Assembly (NCBI GenBank): GCA_026122225.1
Contig: JANEZZ010000520.1
Coordinates: 930,001 to 994,000 of the forward strand
Length of the DNA: 64,000 nt
Source of the DNA: Heloderma charlesbogerti
Taxonomy: Eukaryota; Chordata; Lepidosauria; Squamata; Helodermatidae
Direction: 5' to 3'
Of this stretch, positions 1 to 10,285 are shown in pieces. The translations under genes and the position numbers were made by a program. Numbering within the stretch: the stretch's first letter is position 1; each line of letters opens with the position of its first letter. The notes below the pieces were generated by a model, which did not search any database, was not told the origin of the DNA, and was given only the letters and a program-made list of their open reading frames with translations.

Positions 1-446
1 CTCTTCTTGCATGAACCAACCCGTATACTACATTCATCATCTAAGGCCCTCCTCCAGGGAACTCCTCCAGGGAACTCCTCCAGGGGAGGCTTGGAAGGTG
101 GCAACAAGGGAGAGGGCCTTCCTAGTGGTGGCCTCCCAACTATGGAATGAACTCCCCAGTGAGGCCTGCCTGGCGCCAATGTTGTGATCTTTTTGGCACT
201 AGGTTAAAGCCTTCCTCTTCTCTCATATGCATTTTACAGCAAATGATAGGGTTTTTTTAATCAGGTCATGGGATATTATTTGGATATATGTGTGTATATG
301 TGTGTCTGCTCTGTTTATATGTTTGCAACTAAACTGTTTTTATAATATGCATAATACTGTATTAAAGTTTTTAATCTTTATAAACCTCCCAGAGAATTTT
401 GGCTACTGGGTGATATAGAAATGAAATGAAATGAAATGAAATGAAA
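1..446 (+). mobile_element. 3' end of an L2/CR1-type LINE with (ATGAA)n tail
   Basis: Positions 1-210 read as the last codons and 3' UTR of an L2-like non-LTR retrotransposon: a degenerate repeat of 'ctcctccagggaa' at 48-85, then the usual block on a service of residues ending in frame decay. The fragment ends in a short 'ATGAA' microsatellite tail at 419-446, as expected for the 3' end of such an element in + orientation. The 5' part lies outside the window. The exact family is uncertain. Confidence 0.55.
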
Positions 447-1240
447 TAGCATGAGCTAGTCCTACTGTGACAGAAGTACAGATGCAGTGTTGTGCAAAAC
501 TGAATGTAACAGAGTGTAGAACCCAGTGGAGAGCCAACATGATGAGGACAGGAACTTGGAGATGGGTGATAGGTTCAGTGTGTTGCAGCAGGTGGTGGAG
601 AGAGATGAGTTTTACAAATTTCATACCACCCAAATGGACAAGAGAGGAGCCTTCAAGGAAGCAATTACAGTAATCTAACTGAAAAGTGGATGCTGATTTT
701 AACCATAACTATAGAAAGGAAAAGGTGAATCTTGGAAAAGACAAAATTTGGTGAAAGAATTTGGAAAGTGGCAAAATTTGATGATGCCCCCATGGGTATT
801 GAAGACAGGTATGGAGGGGACAAAGGTAATTCCAAGGTAGCATGACTTATGGCCACAACTTTATTTGCATTTCGGCACAGAAACCTGAGCACAACGTACT
901 TATGGTTCACTTCATTTGTAAAAAAAGCCATTGTTTAAATAATGGCTTTTCTGTTTAACTATTAGGAAAGGACCAGTCCCCGTGTGTTGTCTTATGAAAA
1001 GCAGACATGCACTGTTCACAACTGATGTGAAAACTGAGTATTGTATTTGTATATCTGTGTATGTGTGTGTATATACACAGAATGTATATTCTGTATGTAT
1101 GTATGTATATATATATATATATATATATATTCTTATATATTATAAGAATGTATATTCTTATATACACATTATAAGAAGCACTCCTTCAAGACGTAGGAAA
1201 TGACAGGAATTCCTTCAACAGAGATTGGGAAGAGAGACTT
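447..1240. other. intergenic, no gene seen; TG/TA microsatellite inside
   Basis: No convincing coding region or recognised element. A dinucleotide-rich stretch at about 1040-1170 (TG, TATG, then an uninterrupted TA run at 1107-1130) is simple repeat. Short open frames here have no recognisable domain. Confidence 0.5.
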
Positions 1241-2912
1241 ATTTATTTATTTGTTTGTTTGTTTGTTCTTTCATTCATTTCATTTCTATACCGCCCAATA
1301 GCTGAAGCTCTCTGGGCAGTTCACAAAAATTAAAACCAACAAGCACACAGTAAAACGATATAAAATATAAAAACATTAAAACCACACTATAACAATACAA
1401 CCAGAATAAAACCAGAATAAAACGTAGCAGCAATGCAGAGATTTAAAATACAAATTTAAAGCAGCAAAGCTAAAAGTCTAGAAAGCTAAAATGCTAAAAT
1501 GCCTGGGAAAATAAAAAAAGGTCTTCACCTGGCTCCAGAAGGAATACAATGTAGGTGCCAGGCAAACTTCACTAGGGAGCTCATTCCACAGCTGGGTTGC
1601 CACAGCAGAAAAGGCCTTCCTCCTAGTAGCCACCCGCCTCATTTCTAGGGATGGCGGAGAATTCCGCCACGGATTTCAGTGAGGCCAAATGCACTGGCAT
1701 TCGGCCCCCCGAAATCCATGGCGGAATGGCCTGCCCCCCTGCCCGCCCCCCGCGGATTCCCCCCAGGACGAAGCTTACCTGGTGCGGATGTTGCGGAGGC
1801 TCCGGCGGCAGCTCCAGCGGCGGAGGCTGGTCTTTCGACCAGCTGCCGCAGCCGCCATTTCCATCTGCCCTTTGTCGTGATAGGCTACGTATTTACGTAG
1901 CCTATCACAGCAAGCCAAAAAAAAACCCCCACATACGCAAATGGTGGTGGCTACGGTAGCTGCCATTTGCATTCCCTTTTTTTCGCAGTTTTAGCCTACA
2001 TAAATATTTACGTAAGCTATTATGGCGAAAAGAAAGGGCAATGCAAAGAGCGTAGTGGGCACTATTTGCGTTCCTTTTTTCTCTCGCCATAATAGCTTAC
2101 GTAAATATTTACGTAGGCTAAAATGGGGGGGGGAGGAACACAAATGGCGCCCACTACGCTATTTGCGTTCCCTTTTTTTCCCGTCGTAATAGCTTACGTA
2201 AATATTTATGTAGGCTTAAACTGCGAAAAAAAGGGAACGCAAATGGCGGCCGCCGTAGCCGCCGTCATTTGCGTACATGGGTTGTTGTTGTTGTTTTTCC
2301 GGAAGGAAGGCTGCCCAGCGGCCGGATGTCCGGCTGCGGGCGGCCCTGGCTGGCGGCTCTGTGGAATCTCTGTGGAGCGGAGCCGGCCGGAGAAGGATTT
2401 CAGGGGGAGGTGCGGAGCACCTCCTCCCCACCGCAAATCGCCTTGTCGAAAAGGTAAGTGACTTTCATACATCCCTACTCATTTCCTTTGGCAGGGGCTC
2501 AAGGAGAAGGGCCTCTGAGGATGATTTTAAGGTCCAGGCAGGCACATATGGGAAGAGGCAATCCTTCAGATAACCTGGCCCCAAGCTGTTCAGGGCTTTG
2601 AATGTTAATACCAGCACTTTGAATCGGGCCCAGAAATGGACTGGCAGCCAGTGCAGCTGGAAAAGTACTGGCATAATATGAGCTCGCAGGCCAGTCCCTA
2701 TTAACAATCTTGCTGCCCTATTTTGGACCAGTGGAAGTTTCCAGACCATTTTCAAAGACAGTCCCACGTATAACGCATTGCAGTAATCCAGATGAGAAGT
2801 TAACAGAGTGTGGATAACTGTAGCTAGGCTATCTCTGTCCAGATAAGGGCGTAGTTGGTATACCAGCCTAAGCTGATAAAAGGTGCTCTGTGCCACCAAG
2901 TTCACCTGAACC
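1241..2912 (-). mobile_element. L2/CR1-type LINE fragment, split by a hAT insertion
   Basis: The minus-strand reading at 2905-2486 gives the C-terminal part of a jockey-superfamily reverse transcriptase, with recognisable segments such as LDYCNALYVGL, LVQNRAARLL and LHWLPVHF. The 3' UTR follows at 1645-1262 and ends, in minus orientation, in AAAC/AAAT repeats (1241-1270). The same 3' UTR block occurs at about 17900-17960. The LINE is continuous across the hAT element at 1646-2477 once that insertion and one copy of its target duplication are removed. It is 5'-truncated, and the adjoining tandem array begins at 2931. Confidence 0.75.
1646..2477. mobile_element. non-autonomous hAT element packed with palindromes (copy A)
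   Basis: An 832-bp insertion flanked by a perfect 8-bp target duplication, CTCATTTC (1638-1645 and 2478-2485). Its ends are inverted: TAGGGATG at 1646 and CATCCCTA at 2470-2477. An 8-bp duplication with this terminus is the signature of the hAT superfamily. No transposase is encoded, so it must have been moved in trans. The interior is GC-rich at both ends and holds at least four palindromes, for example 1877-1908 (arms GTGATAGGCTACGTA) and 2086-2126 (core TACGTAAATATTTACGTA). It sits inside the L2-type LINE, which gives a clean empty-site logic. A related copy in inverse orientation is at 4371-5005. Confidence 0.9.
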
Positions 2913-2930
2913 TCAAGTGACAGTTAGGCC

Positions 2931-3500
2931 CAGGTGAAATTTGAGTTTTTCCAGGAAAACTCCCAAAGCAAAGAGCAGTAACTTCTCCCTGTTTCCATGC
3001 ACGCATGTGAAACCTGGGCCCCACCCTGCCCCCTCAAGAGCATCCCACCCACCAAAGCCCAGGCTGTTTGGCCCACCAGCTTCTGTGCTAAGCGCAGGTG
3101 AAATTTGAGTTTTCCCAGGAAAACTCCCAAAGCAAAGAGCTGTAACTTCTCCCTGTTTCCACAGATGTGTGTGAAACCTGGCCTTCTCCCAGCCTTGAGA
3201 GCATCCCACCCACCAAAGTACAGGCACTTTGGCCCACTGGCTTTTGTGCAAGGCGCTGGTAAAATCTGAGGTTTTCCAAGGAAACTCAGAAAGCAAAGAG
3301 CCATAACTTCTCCCTGTTTCCATGGATGTGTGTGAAACCTGGGCCGCTCCCAGCCCCCCTTGAGGGCATCCCTCTTGCCATTCCAGGCACTCTGGCCCAC
3401 AAGCCACTTGGCTTATGTGCAAGGCTCATGTGAAATTTGATTTTTTCCAGGAAAACTCCCAAAGCAAAGAGCTATAACTTCTCCCTGCCTCTGCCCCTGC
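2931..3500. repeat. ~165-bp tandem repeat, about 3.5 units
   Basis: The phrase 'aggtgaaatttgag' and the block 'aaaactcccaaagcaaagag' recur at spacings of about 164, 161 and 171 bp (near 2932, 3096, 3257, 3428). Each unit also carries 'cttctccctgtttcca' and a 'ggcccac' block. The array keeps long frames open on the minus strand (2913-3422), but these simply repeat the unit and resemble no protein. A diverged array of the same family lies at 24060-24590 and 25140-25265. Confidence 0.85.
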
Positions 3501-4362
3501 CAACACCCTGAAGATGCCTCATATTGGGCTGAATTGCTTTGCCACACATTGGGCTGTTATTGGAATAAGAAGGTCATTAATATAAATACTATGTGTTTTG
3601 TGTTTTTTCAACACTGCCTTGAAATCTGGATGTTTAGTATTGGTGAAACTACAACCTAGCACACACACAACCTAGCACACACAAGAGCTAAGAAAAGCAG
3701 AACTACCTAAGCAAATGACGGGTGTCTTTAATTTATTGTTTTATATTTCATGTTCTTTTATAGAAGGCAGGATAACTTCAAGAAATACAGGGCGATAGCA
3801 CAGGCAATTAGATAACAGCCAAATCTAACCCTAATTAAAAAATAAACCTTCTTTAATTTCTGTTTTGGGAGGATCAACACAGAGAAGACACAGAAGGTTC
3901 ACTTCAGCATAGGGGTGGGGGGACAAACACTATACACAGAGGCTACCATAATATGTTGTTCTTTAAGGATTTAGAAAGAAAGAAAAAACTGAATGTTTGA
4001 ATATGATTTAAGGGGGGGGTGCCCAGAAGTCAATGTTTGTTTTTAAAATTCTAAATAAGAGTAAAAATCTAACAGAGACACAGCTGACTGACAAAAAATG
4101 ACAAGAAAATAGAATAGAGAAAGCAGAAGTAAGACTCAACGTTGCACAATGAACACAGCCTTTTCTGGAATCCAACATCGAGATAAACAAACACAGGAAT
4201 GGTGGGGGAGGGGGAGTGTGGCAGCAATCTGCAAAGAAAAGCTATGTTAGTTTGAAAAAATATGGAACGGAGAGATAAATCTAATCAAATACAAATAACA
4301 AATGAGTTGCAGATACAAAGATATAGGAGAAAGCTGCTGGAAGAGGTGCTGCAAAAGACACT
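3501..4362. other. intergenic, nothing recognised
   Basis: AT-rich sequence with short CA runs (3660-3690) and G runs (4011-4018, 4203-4212). No open frame with a recognisable domain and no terminal repeats that I could define. Confidence 0.45.
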
Positions 4363-4370
4363 GTCCCAAT

Positions 4371-5005
4371 TAGGGGTGTACGAAACCCCACTTACCTGGC
4401 TCCACTGGGGTCTGCAGGTGGGGGGAGGTGATCCGTCCCCCGCCCCCGGAATCCTGCCCAGCCAGCTCCACTGTGCTGCCAGTCCGCGGAGCTGCCGGCT
4501 GGGCCAACCCACAGCAGGGCCTCCACCCGCTGCTGGGCTGCTGCGGATTCAAATGGTGTCCTGCGTAGGGGACGCCATTTGCATCCCTACGCTAGCCCAT
4601 GATAGGCTACGTAAATATTTACATAGCCTATCACAGCTAAAGCAGGGACACAAATGGCGTAGGGGATGCCATTTGCGTCCCTACCTTAGCTGTGATAGGC
4701 TACGTAAATATATACATAGCCTATCATGGGCTAACATAGGGATGCAAATGGCGGCCGCTACAACAGCTGCCATTTGTGGCTGCAGCAGCCTGGCGACAGC
4801 TGGAGCCGCCGCCACTTCATTCGCTGCCAGAGCCGCCGCCAGAGCTGCTGCCGCCGCCACATCCACCACCGGGTAGGTCCATCCTGGGGGGATTCCATGG
4901 GGTGGAGGGCGGGGAGGGAGGCCATTCCACCATGGACTCCGGGGGGCCAGATTCTAAAGAATCTGGCCTCACTGGAGTCCGTGGCGGAATTCTCCGCCAT
5001 CCCTA
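4371..5005. mobile_element. non-autonomous hAT element packed with palindromes (copy B)
   Basis: A 635-bp insertion with a perfect 8-bp target duplication, GTCCCAAT (4363-4370 and 5006-5013). The ends are TAGGGGTG (4371) and CATCCCTA (4998-5005). It is the same family as 1646-2477 but in the opposite orientation: its right end is the complement of the left end of copy A ('tagggatggcggagaattc'), and its left end matches the complement of the right end of copy A, including the stretch ACTTACCT. The centre is a large palindrome (arms about 4558-4656 and 4663-4760), and each arm contains a smaller palindrome built on 'gataggctacgtaaata'. No coding capacity for a transposase is seen. Confidence 0.9.
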
Positions 5006-5013
5006 GTCCCAAT

Positions 5014-6651
5014 GGGGATGGACGATCAGTGAATGAGAGAAGGGAATGCTCCCAGTACAACCAAGCTGTTTCCTTTTAATTTAAATTCTGAGGAAAGCCT
5101 AATGGTGATCAAACACAAAGAAATTGAAGGAACAACACCTAGAAATGCACGTGTGCACACACACACAAACGATCATCTACCCACACCAGCCCTCTCTCCC
5201 AAAGACACAGCTAGCACAATGACCGAATGCAGCCTTTCACTGAAGTATATACCCCCTTTCTCCAATGCTCTCTCTGATTGGAGACTGCTAGCGTCGGTTC
5301 TGGCTGAGGGTTCTTATTCATCAAAGCACACTCCCTCCTTCTGTGCTCACCTTCTTACCTCCCCCCGCCTTCTCGCGTCTGCTTGCCTTCTCCCTCCCTC
5401 CTCCTCCTCCTCCTCCTCCTCCTCACGCCCCTCCATGTGAGCGTTGAGAAGTTGATACATTTTGGGGACAGCTTGTCTGGACTGCTGAGGCATTCAGTAG
5501 AGCTCAAAATATACAAGGCGGAGGAGGCGCTTTGTGGGGGGGGGCACTTCACCCCGGGGCCCCTCGGTACTGCTCTGAACCGCCTCGTATCATGAGGCTT
5601 TTGCTCTGAAACAGTCCACTTCGCCTCATTATTCGGACTTTGTAACGAGGTGGTGCACAGCCCTACTGAGCACTCTGGAAGCAAGCAATGAGGTGAGGGT
5701 ATAAAAAATTTAGATCAAAGAAGAGAAGAAAAATGGATCAGTAGCTAGAATTCAATAATCCTCTGATGGGAGGCATCATTATAGAAATGACTGCATATTG
5801 TCTAACAGATGTCTCCAACATTGTATCAGCATCTGCACTTTGTAGAGTTTCTGACCTCACAATTTGATATTGATATCAACATAACTTAAAATCAATAGTA
5901 CATAATTGGGGCTTTTTTTATCTATGAACTAACAAACGTCAGGTCCTGGAAACTCAGTTAAAAGTAAACAGCTTCAGGTATGCTACAGTGATACATCCAT
6001 AATAATACTGATTGTGAAGTCTTAATGTTCAAAATCCTGGATTTCAGATACCTTAAAAATTTATGTTACAATTAAACTTTTCTGGATTATATAAAACCCA
6101 TGAAGTGAGGCTATTAAAATGTAGATAAATTAGATACAACTTTTTTTAAAAAAATCAACAACCATGTCATTATCTCAGGGAACCAAAACAAAACTGAAAC
6201 GCCAATAAAATGGAAATGCTGTTGGGCTTGGGACATGATCCAGTAGTTTTGCTGTTGTGGGTAGAGCTGCACATAGTTAGATCTGGCTGTATCTTAGGAA
6301 ACTGAAGTGGACTCAGTGGCCTTCCCCAGGCTAAGCCTAACGCTCCAGCTATGGCCTCTCCTGAACAAAGGTAGTTTGGCCAAAGTTATCCATTTCTGGT
6401 AACATTCTGTTGGGATTAGTGCAATGTGCCATATGTGGGCTGCCCTTGAAGAGCATTTGGAAATGGTTAGAATAGCGATGGCAGGGGATCACACCAAAAA
6501 AAGGTGCAAGCTAAGAGTGAATTTGCCCTTAGAGTTTTTAAAACAGTTATTAGTTGCAATAACAATTGTCACTCAGAGTGCAGAGCAAATTCACAGCTCT
6601 GGATGTATCAGTGAACCTTGGATGAAAACAGGGATCACAAGGCATGGATGT
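5014..6651. other. intergenic, no gene seen; CTC microsatellite
   Basis: Contains a CCT/CTC run at about 5394-5425 and a GC-rich patch at 5515-5660 that ends in a hAT-like terminus (agccctac near 5660) without a partner end that I can find. 5700-6651 is AT-rich and unrecognised. No exon or RNA gene could be supported. Confidence 0.4.
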
Positions 6652-6663
6652 TGTCTAGCAGCT

Positions 6664-9600
6664 TGTTGTTGTTCAGTCGTTCAGTCGTGTCCGACTCTTC
6701 GTGACCCCATGGACCATAGCACGCCAGGCCTTCCTGTCCTGCGATCTCTCCCAGAGCGTGCTCAAGTTCATATTCATTGCATCCGTGATGCTATCTAGCC
6801 ATCTCATCCTCTGCCGTCCCCTTCTCCTTTTGCCTTCAGTCTTTCCCAGCATCAGGGTCTTTTCCAGAGAGTTTTCTCTTCGCATTAGGTGGCCAAAATA
6901 TTGGAGCTTCAGCTTCAGTATCTGTCCTTCCAATGAGCACTCAGGGTTGATTTCCTTTCGGATGGACTGATTTGACCTCCTTGCAGTCCAGGGGACTCGT
7001 AAGAGTCTTCTCCAGCACCACAGTTCGAAAGCATCAATTCTTCGGCGCTCAGCCTTCCTTATAGTCCAGCTCTCACAGCCATACATTACTACTGGGAAAA
7101 CCATAGCTTTGATTAGACGGACCTTTGTCGGCAAGGTGATGTCTCTGCTTCTTACTATGCTGTCTAGGTTTGCCATAGCTTTCCTCCCAAGGAGCAAGCG
7201 TCTCTTAATTTCATGGCTACAGTCACCGTCTGCGGTGATCTTGGAGCCCAAGAAAGTAAAATCTGTCACTGCTTCCATTTCTTCCCCTTCTATATGCCAG
7301 GAAGTGATAGGGCCAGATGACATGATCTTAGTTTTTTTAATGTTGAGTTTCAAACCAGCTTTTGCACTCTCCTCTTTCACCCTCAACAAGAGGCTCTTGA
7401 GATCCTCTTCGCTTTCTGCCATTAGGGTGGTATCGTCTGCATATCGGAGGTTGTTGATAATTCTCCCGGCAATCTTAATTCCGACCTCTGATTCATCCAA
7501 CCCGGCATTTCTCATGATGTACTCTGCATATAAGTTAAATAAGCAGGGTGACAATATGCAGCCTTGTCGTACTCCTTTCCCAATTTTGAACCAATCGGTT
7601 GTTCCATGTCTGGTTCTTACTGTTGCTTCTTGACCCTCGTACAGGTTTCTCAGGAGACAGGTAAGGTGGTCTGGTACTCCCATCACTTTAAGAATTTGCC
7701 ACAGTTTGTTGTGATCCACACAATCAAAGGCTTTAGCGTAGTCAATGAAGCAGAAATAGACGTTTTTCTGGAATTCTCTTGCTTTCTCCATGATGCAGCG
7801 AATGTTGGCAATTTGATCTCTAGTTCCTCTGCCTCTTCGAAACCCAGCTTGTACTTCCGGTAGTTCTTGGTTCGCATACTGCTGAAGCCTAGCTTGTAGG
7901 ATTTTGAGCATCACCTTGCTGGCATGTGAAATGAGCGCAATTGTGCGGTAGTTTGAACACTCTTTGGCGTTGCCCTTCTTTGGAATTGGAATGTAAACTG
8001 ACCTTTTCCAGTCTTGTGGCCACTGTTGAGTGTTCCAGATTTGTTGGCATATTGAATGCAGCACTTTAACAGCATCATCTTTTAGGATTTTAAATAGCTC
8101 GGCTGGAATACTGTCATCTCCGCTAGCTTTGTTGTTACTAATGCTTCCTAAGGCCCACTTGACTTCACTCTCGAGGATGTCCGGCTCAAGTTCAGTGACC
8201 GCACTATCATGGCTATCAGGGACATTCAGATCTTTCCTGTATAGTTCTTCTGTGTATTCTTGCCACCTCTTCTTAATCTCATCTGCTTCTGTTAGGTCCC
8301 TGCCTTCTTTGTCCTTTATCATGCCCGTCTTTGCACAAAACGTTCCCTTGAGATCTCCAATTTTCTTGAAGAGATCTCTAGTCTTTCCCATTCTGTTGTT
8401 TTCCTCGATTTCTTTGCATTGTTCATTTAAGAAGGCCTTCTTGTCTCTCCTTGCTATTCTCTGGAACTCTGTATTCAGTTGGCTATATCTTCCCCTTTCT
8501 CCCTTGCTTTTCGCTTCCCTTCTTTCCTTAGCTACTTGTAAAGCCTCCTCAGACAGCCACTTGGCTTTCTTGCATTTCTTTTTCTTTGGGACGGATTTCA
8601 TTGCTGCCTCCTGAACAATGTTACGGACCTCCGTCCATAGTTCCTCAGGCACTCTGTCTATCAGGTCTAATCCCTGAAGTCTATTCCTCACCTCCACTGT
8701 ATATTCATCAGGGATATGATTTAGGTCATACCTAAACGGTTTAGCGGTTTTCCCGACGTTCTTCAATTTAAGCCGAAATTTTGCAAGAAGCAGCTCATGA
8801 TCTGAGCCACAGTCAGCTCCAGGTCTTGTTTTTACTGACTGTATGGAGCTTCTCCATCTTTGGCTGCAAAGGACATAATCAATCTGATTTCGATATTGAC
8901 CATCTGGTGACGTCCATGTGTAGAGTCGCCTCTTGTGCTGTTGGAAAAGAGTGTTTGCTATGATCAGCATGTTCTCTTGGCAAAACTCTATTAGCTTTTG
9001 TCCTGCTTCATTTTGTACACCAAGGCCATGCCTGCCTGTTATCCCGGTGATTTCTTGACTTCCTACTTTAGCATTCCCATCCCCTATGATGAAGAGGACA
9101 TCTTTTTTTGGTGTTAGTTCTAGAAGGTGTTGTAGGTCTTCATAGAACCGATCAACCTCAACTTCTTCGGCCTCAGTGGTTGGGGCATAGACTTGAATTA
9201 CTGTGATGTTGAATGGTTTGCCTTGGATTCGTACTGAGATCATTCTATCATTTTTAAGATTGTACCCCAGTACTGCTTTTCCCACCCTTTTGTTGACTAT
9301 GAGTGCTACTCCATTTCTTCTAAGGGATTCTTGGCCACAATAGTAGATATGATGGTCACCTGAATTAAATTCGCCCATGCCTCTCCATTTTAGTTCGCTG
9401 ATTCCCAAGATGTCGATGTTCAATCTTGCCATCTCATGTTTGACCACCTCCAACTTACCTTGATTCATTGATCTGACATTCCAGGTTCCTAAACAATATT
9501 GTTCTTTACAGCATCGGATTTTCTTTTCACCACCAGACACATCCACAGCTGAGTGTCCTTTCGGGTTTGGCCCAGCCACTTCACTCTTTCTGGCGCTACT

Positions 9601-9881
9601 TGGAAATACCCTCTGCTCTTCCCCAGTAGCATATTGGACACCTTCCGACCTGAGGGGCTCATCTTCCAGCGTCATATCTTTTAGCCTTGTGATATGTTCC
9701 ATGGGGTTTTCTTGGCAAGAATACTGGAGTGGGTTGCCATTTCCTTCTCCAGTGGACCACATTTTGTCAGAACTCTCTGCCATGACCTGTCCGTCTTGGG
9801 TGGCCCTGCACGGCATAGCTTATGGCTTCACTGAGTTACGCAAGCCCCTTCACCACAACAAGGCAGTGATCCATGAAGGGG
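6664..9881 (-). mobile_element. full-length BovB (RTE clade) LINE, copy 1
   Basis: A 3,218-bp element on the minus strand flanked by a 12-bp target duplication, TGTCTAGCAGCT (6652-6663 and 9882-9893). Its 3' terminus (low coordinates, plus-strand reading 'ttgttgttgttcagtcgttc') is the hallmark BovB end. One long ORF covers nearly the whole element. Intact target duplication and open frame point to a recent insertion. Five other copies or fragments are in the window (34493, 29283, 29466, 54942, 59958). Confidence 0.95.
6673..9816 (-). CDS. BovB ORF: APE-type endonuclease + reverse transcriptase, 1047 aa, open
   Basis: Single open frame for the replication protein of an RTE/BovB LINE, which nicks target DNA and reverse-transcribes the element RNA at the nick. 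Residues ~107-350 are an APE-like endonuclease: [15 protein letters not shown], the GD-N-AK segment near 245-250, QIDYVL near 312 and SDHELL near 338. Residues ~550-830 are the reverse transcriptase: [39 protein letters not shown] and the YADD catalytic box near 790. The C-terminal ~200 residues carry [11 protein letters not shown] and a basic stretch typical of RTE proteins. The start used is the first ATG of the frame, 66 bp from the element end; downstream ATGs are possible. One oddity: the segment read as GDWNAK in copy 2 is GDGNAK here, next to the catalytic Asp and Asn, so activity may be impaired despite the open frame. Confidence 0.95.
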   Translation of the reverse strand: MPCRATQDGQVMAESSDKMWSTGEGNGNPLQYSCQENPMEHITRLKDMTLEDEPLRSEGVQYATGEEQRVFPSSARKSEVAGPNPKGHSAVDVSGGEKKIRCCKEQYCLGTWNVRSMNQGKLEVVKHEMARLNIDILGISELKWRGMGEFNSGDHHIYYCGQESLRRNGVALIVNKRVGKAVLGYNLKNDRMISVRIQGKPFNITVIQVYAPTTEAEEVEVDRFYEDLQHLLELTPKKDVLFIIGDGNAKVGSQEITGITGRHGLGVQNEAGQKLIEFCQENMLIIANTLFQQHKRRLYTWTSPDGQYRNQIDYVLCSQRWRSSIQSVKTRPGADCGSDHELLLAKFRLKLKNVGKTAKPFRYDLNHIPDEYTVEVRNRLQGLDLIDRVPEELWTEVRNIVQEAAMKSVPKKKKCKKAKWLSEEALQVAKERREAKSKGERGRYSQLNTEFQRIARRDKKAFLNEQCKEIEENNRMGKTRDLFKKIGDLKGTFCAKTGMIKDKEGRDLTEADEIKKRWQEYTEELYRKDLNVPDSHDSAVTELEPDILESEVKWALGSISNNKASGDDSIPAELFKILKDDAVKVLHSICQQIWNTQQWPQDWKRSVYIPIPKKGNAKECSNYRTIALISHASKVMLKILQARLQQYANQELPEVQAGFRRGRGTRDQIANIRCIMEKAREFQKNVYFCFIDYAKAFDCVDHNKLWQILKVMGVPDHLTCLLRNLYEGQEATVRTRHGTTDWFKIGKGVRQGCILSPCLFNLYAEYIMRNAGLDESEVGIKIAGRIINNLRYADDTTLMAESEEDLKSLLLRVKEESAKAGLKLNIKKTKIMSSGPITSWHIEGEEMEAVTDFTFLGSKITADGDCSHEIKRRLLLGRKAMANLDSIVRSRDITLPTKVRLIKAMVFPVVMYGCESWTIRKAERRRIDAFELWCWRRLLRVPWTARRSNQSIRKEINPECSLEGQILKLKLQYFGHLMRRENSLEKTLMLGKTEGKRRRGRQRMRWLDSITDAMNMNLSTLWERSQDRKAWRAMVHGVTKSRTRLND

Positions 9882-9893
9882 TGTCTAGCAGCT

Positions 9894-10021
9894 AGGGGCA
9901 ACCAAATAAGTTTCCTTTTAGCCTAGAATTCTTGTGTATAAAAAGACTAGCATGTTCAGTGTGTTCTGTAATACTAGTGGTGGTTTCATTCTGTTATGTA
10001 TCTGGGGGGTGAGGGAGGCAC
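9894..10021. other. short spacer between BovB and LTR element
   Basis: No gene. About 9979-10007 is an imperfect match to the sequence just right of the LTR element (12164-12191), described in the findings. Confidence 0.5.
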
Positions 10022-10177
10022 TGTAGCTTAGTTATTGTTTTGAACCATAGCAGCTCCTGTAGAGATGAGAGCGGGTGGAGCTTCTGCTAAGTTCTTTGCT
10101 TCTGTGTATGATAAATAAAGAACAGTCGTGTTCGAGGCCTGCTGATTCTTACAGTCATTCCTTCTACCTATACAACA
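10022..10177 (+). repeat. left LTR of gypsy element
   Basis: 156 bp, starts TGTAGCTTAG and ends ACAACA. It differs from the right LTR by scattered substitutions and by a gap around 10066, where the right copy has about 9 extra bases, so the element is not new. AATAAA is present at about 10114. Confidence 0.85.
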
Positions 10178-10285
10178 TTTTGTGGCGACGAAGGTGGGAT
10201 TCTGAGCAGCAAGGACTGTGAATCCATTTACACAGCCAACTGGTAAGCAGTCAGCTAGACCCACTTAAGAACTTGAGCAACTCCT

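Noticed and set aside
1700..2450. CpG-rich stretch as a promoter island
   Set aside because: It lies wholly inside a hAT element with an exact target duplication, and no first exon follows.
2913..3422. Minus-strand open frame of 169 codons
   Set aside because: It is kept open by the ~165-bp tandem repeat; two frames of the same strand are open across the same array and neither resembles a protein.
8030..8614. Plus-strand frames inside BovB (also 7109-7633, 34941-35465, 55387-55710)
   Set aside because: Antisense shadows of the BovB ORF that recur in each copy.
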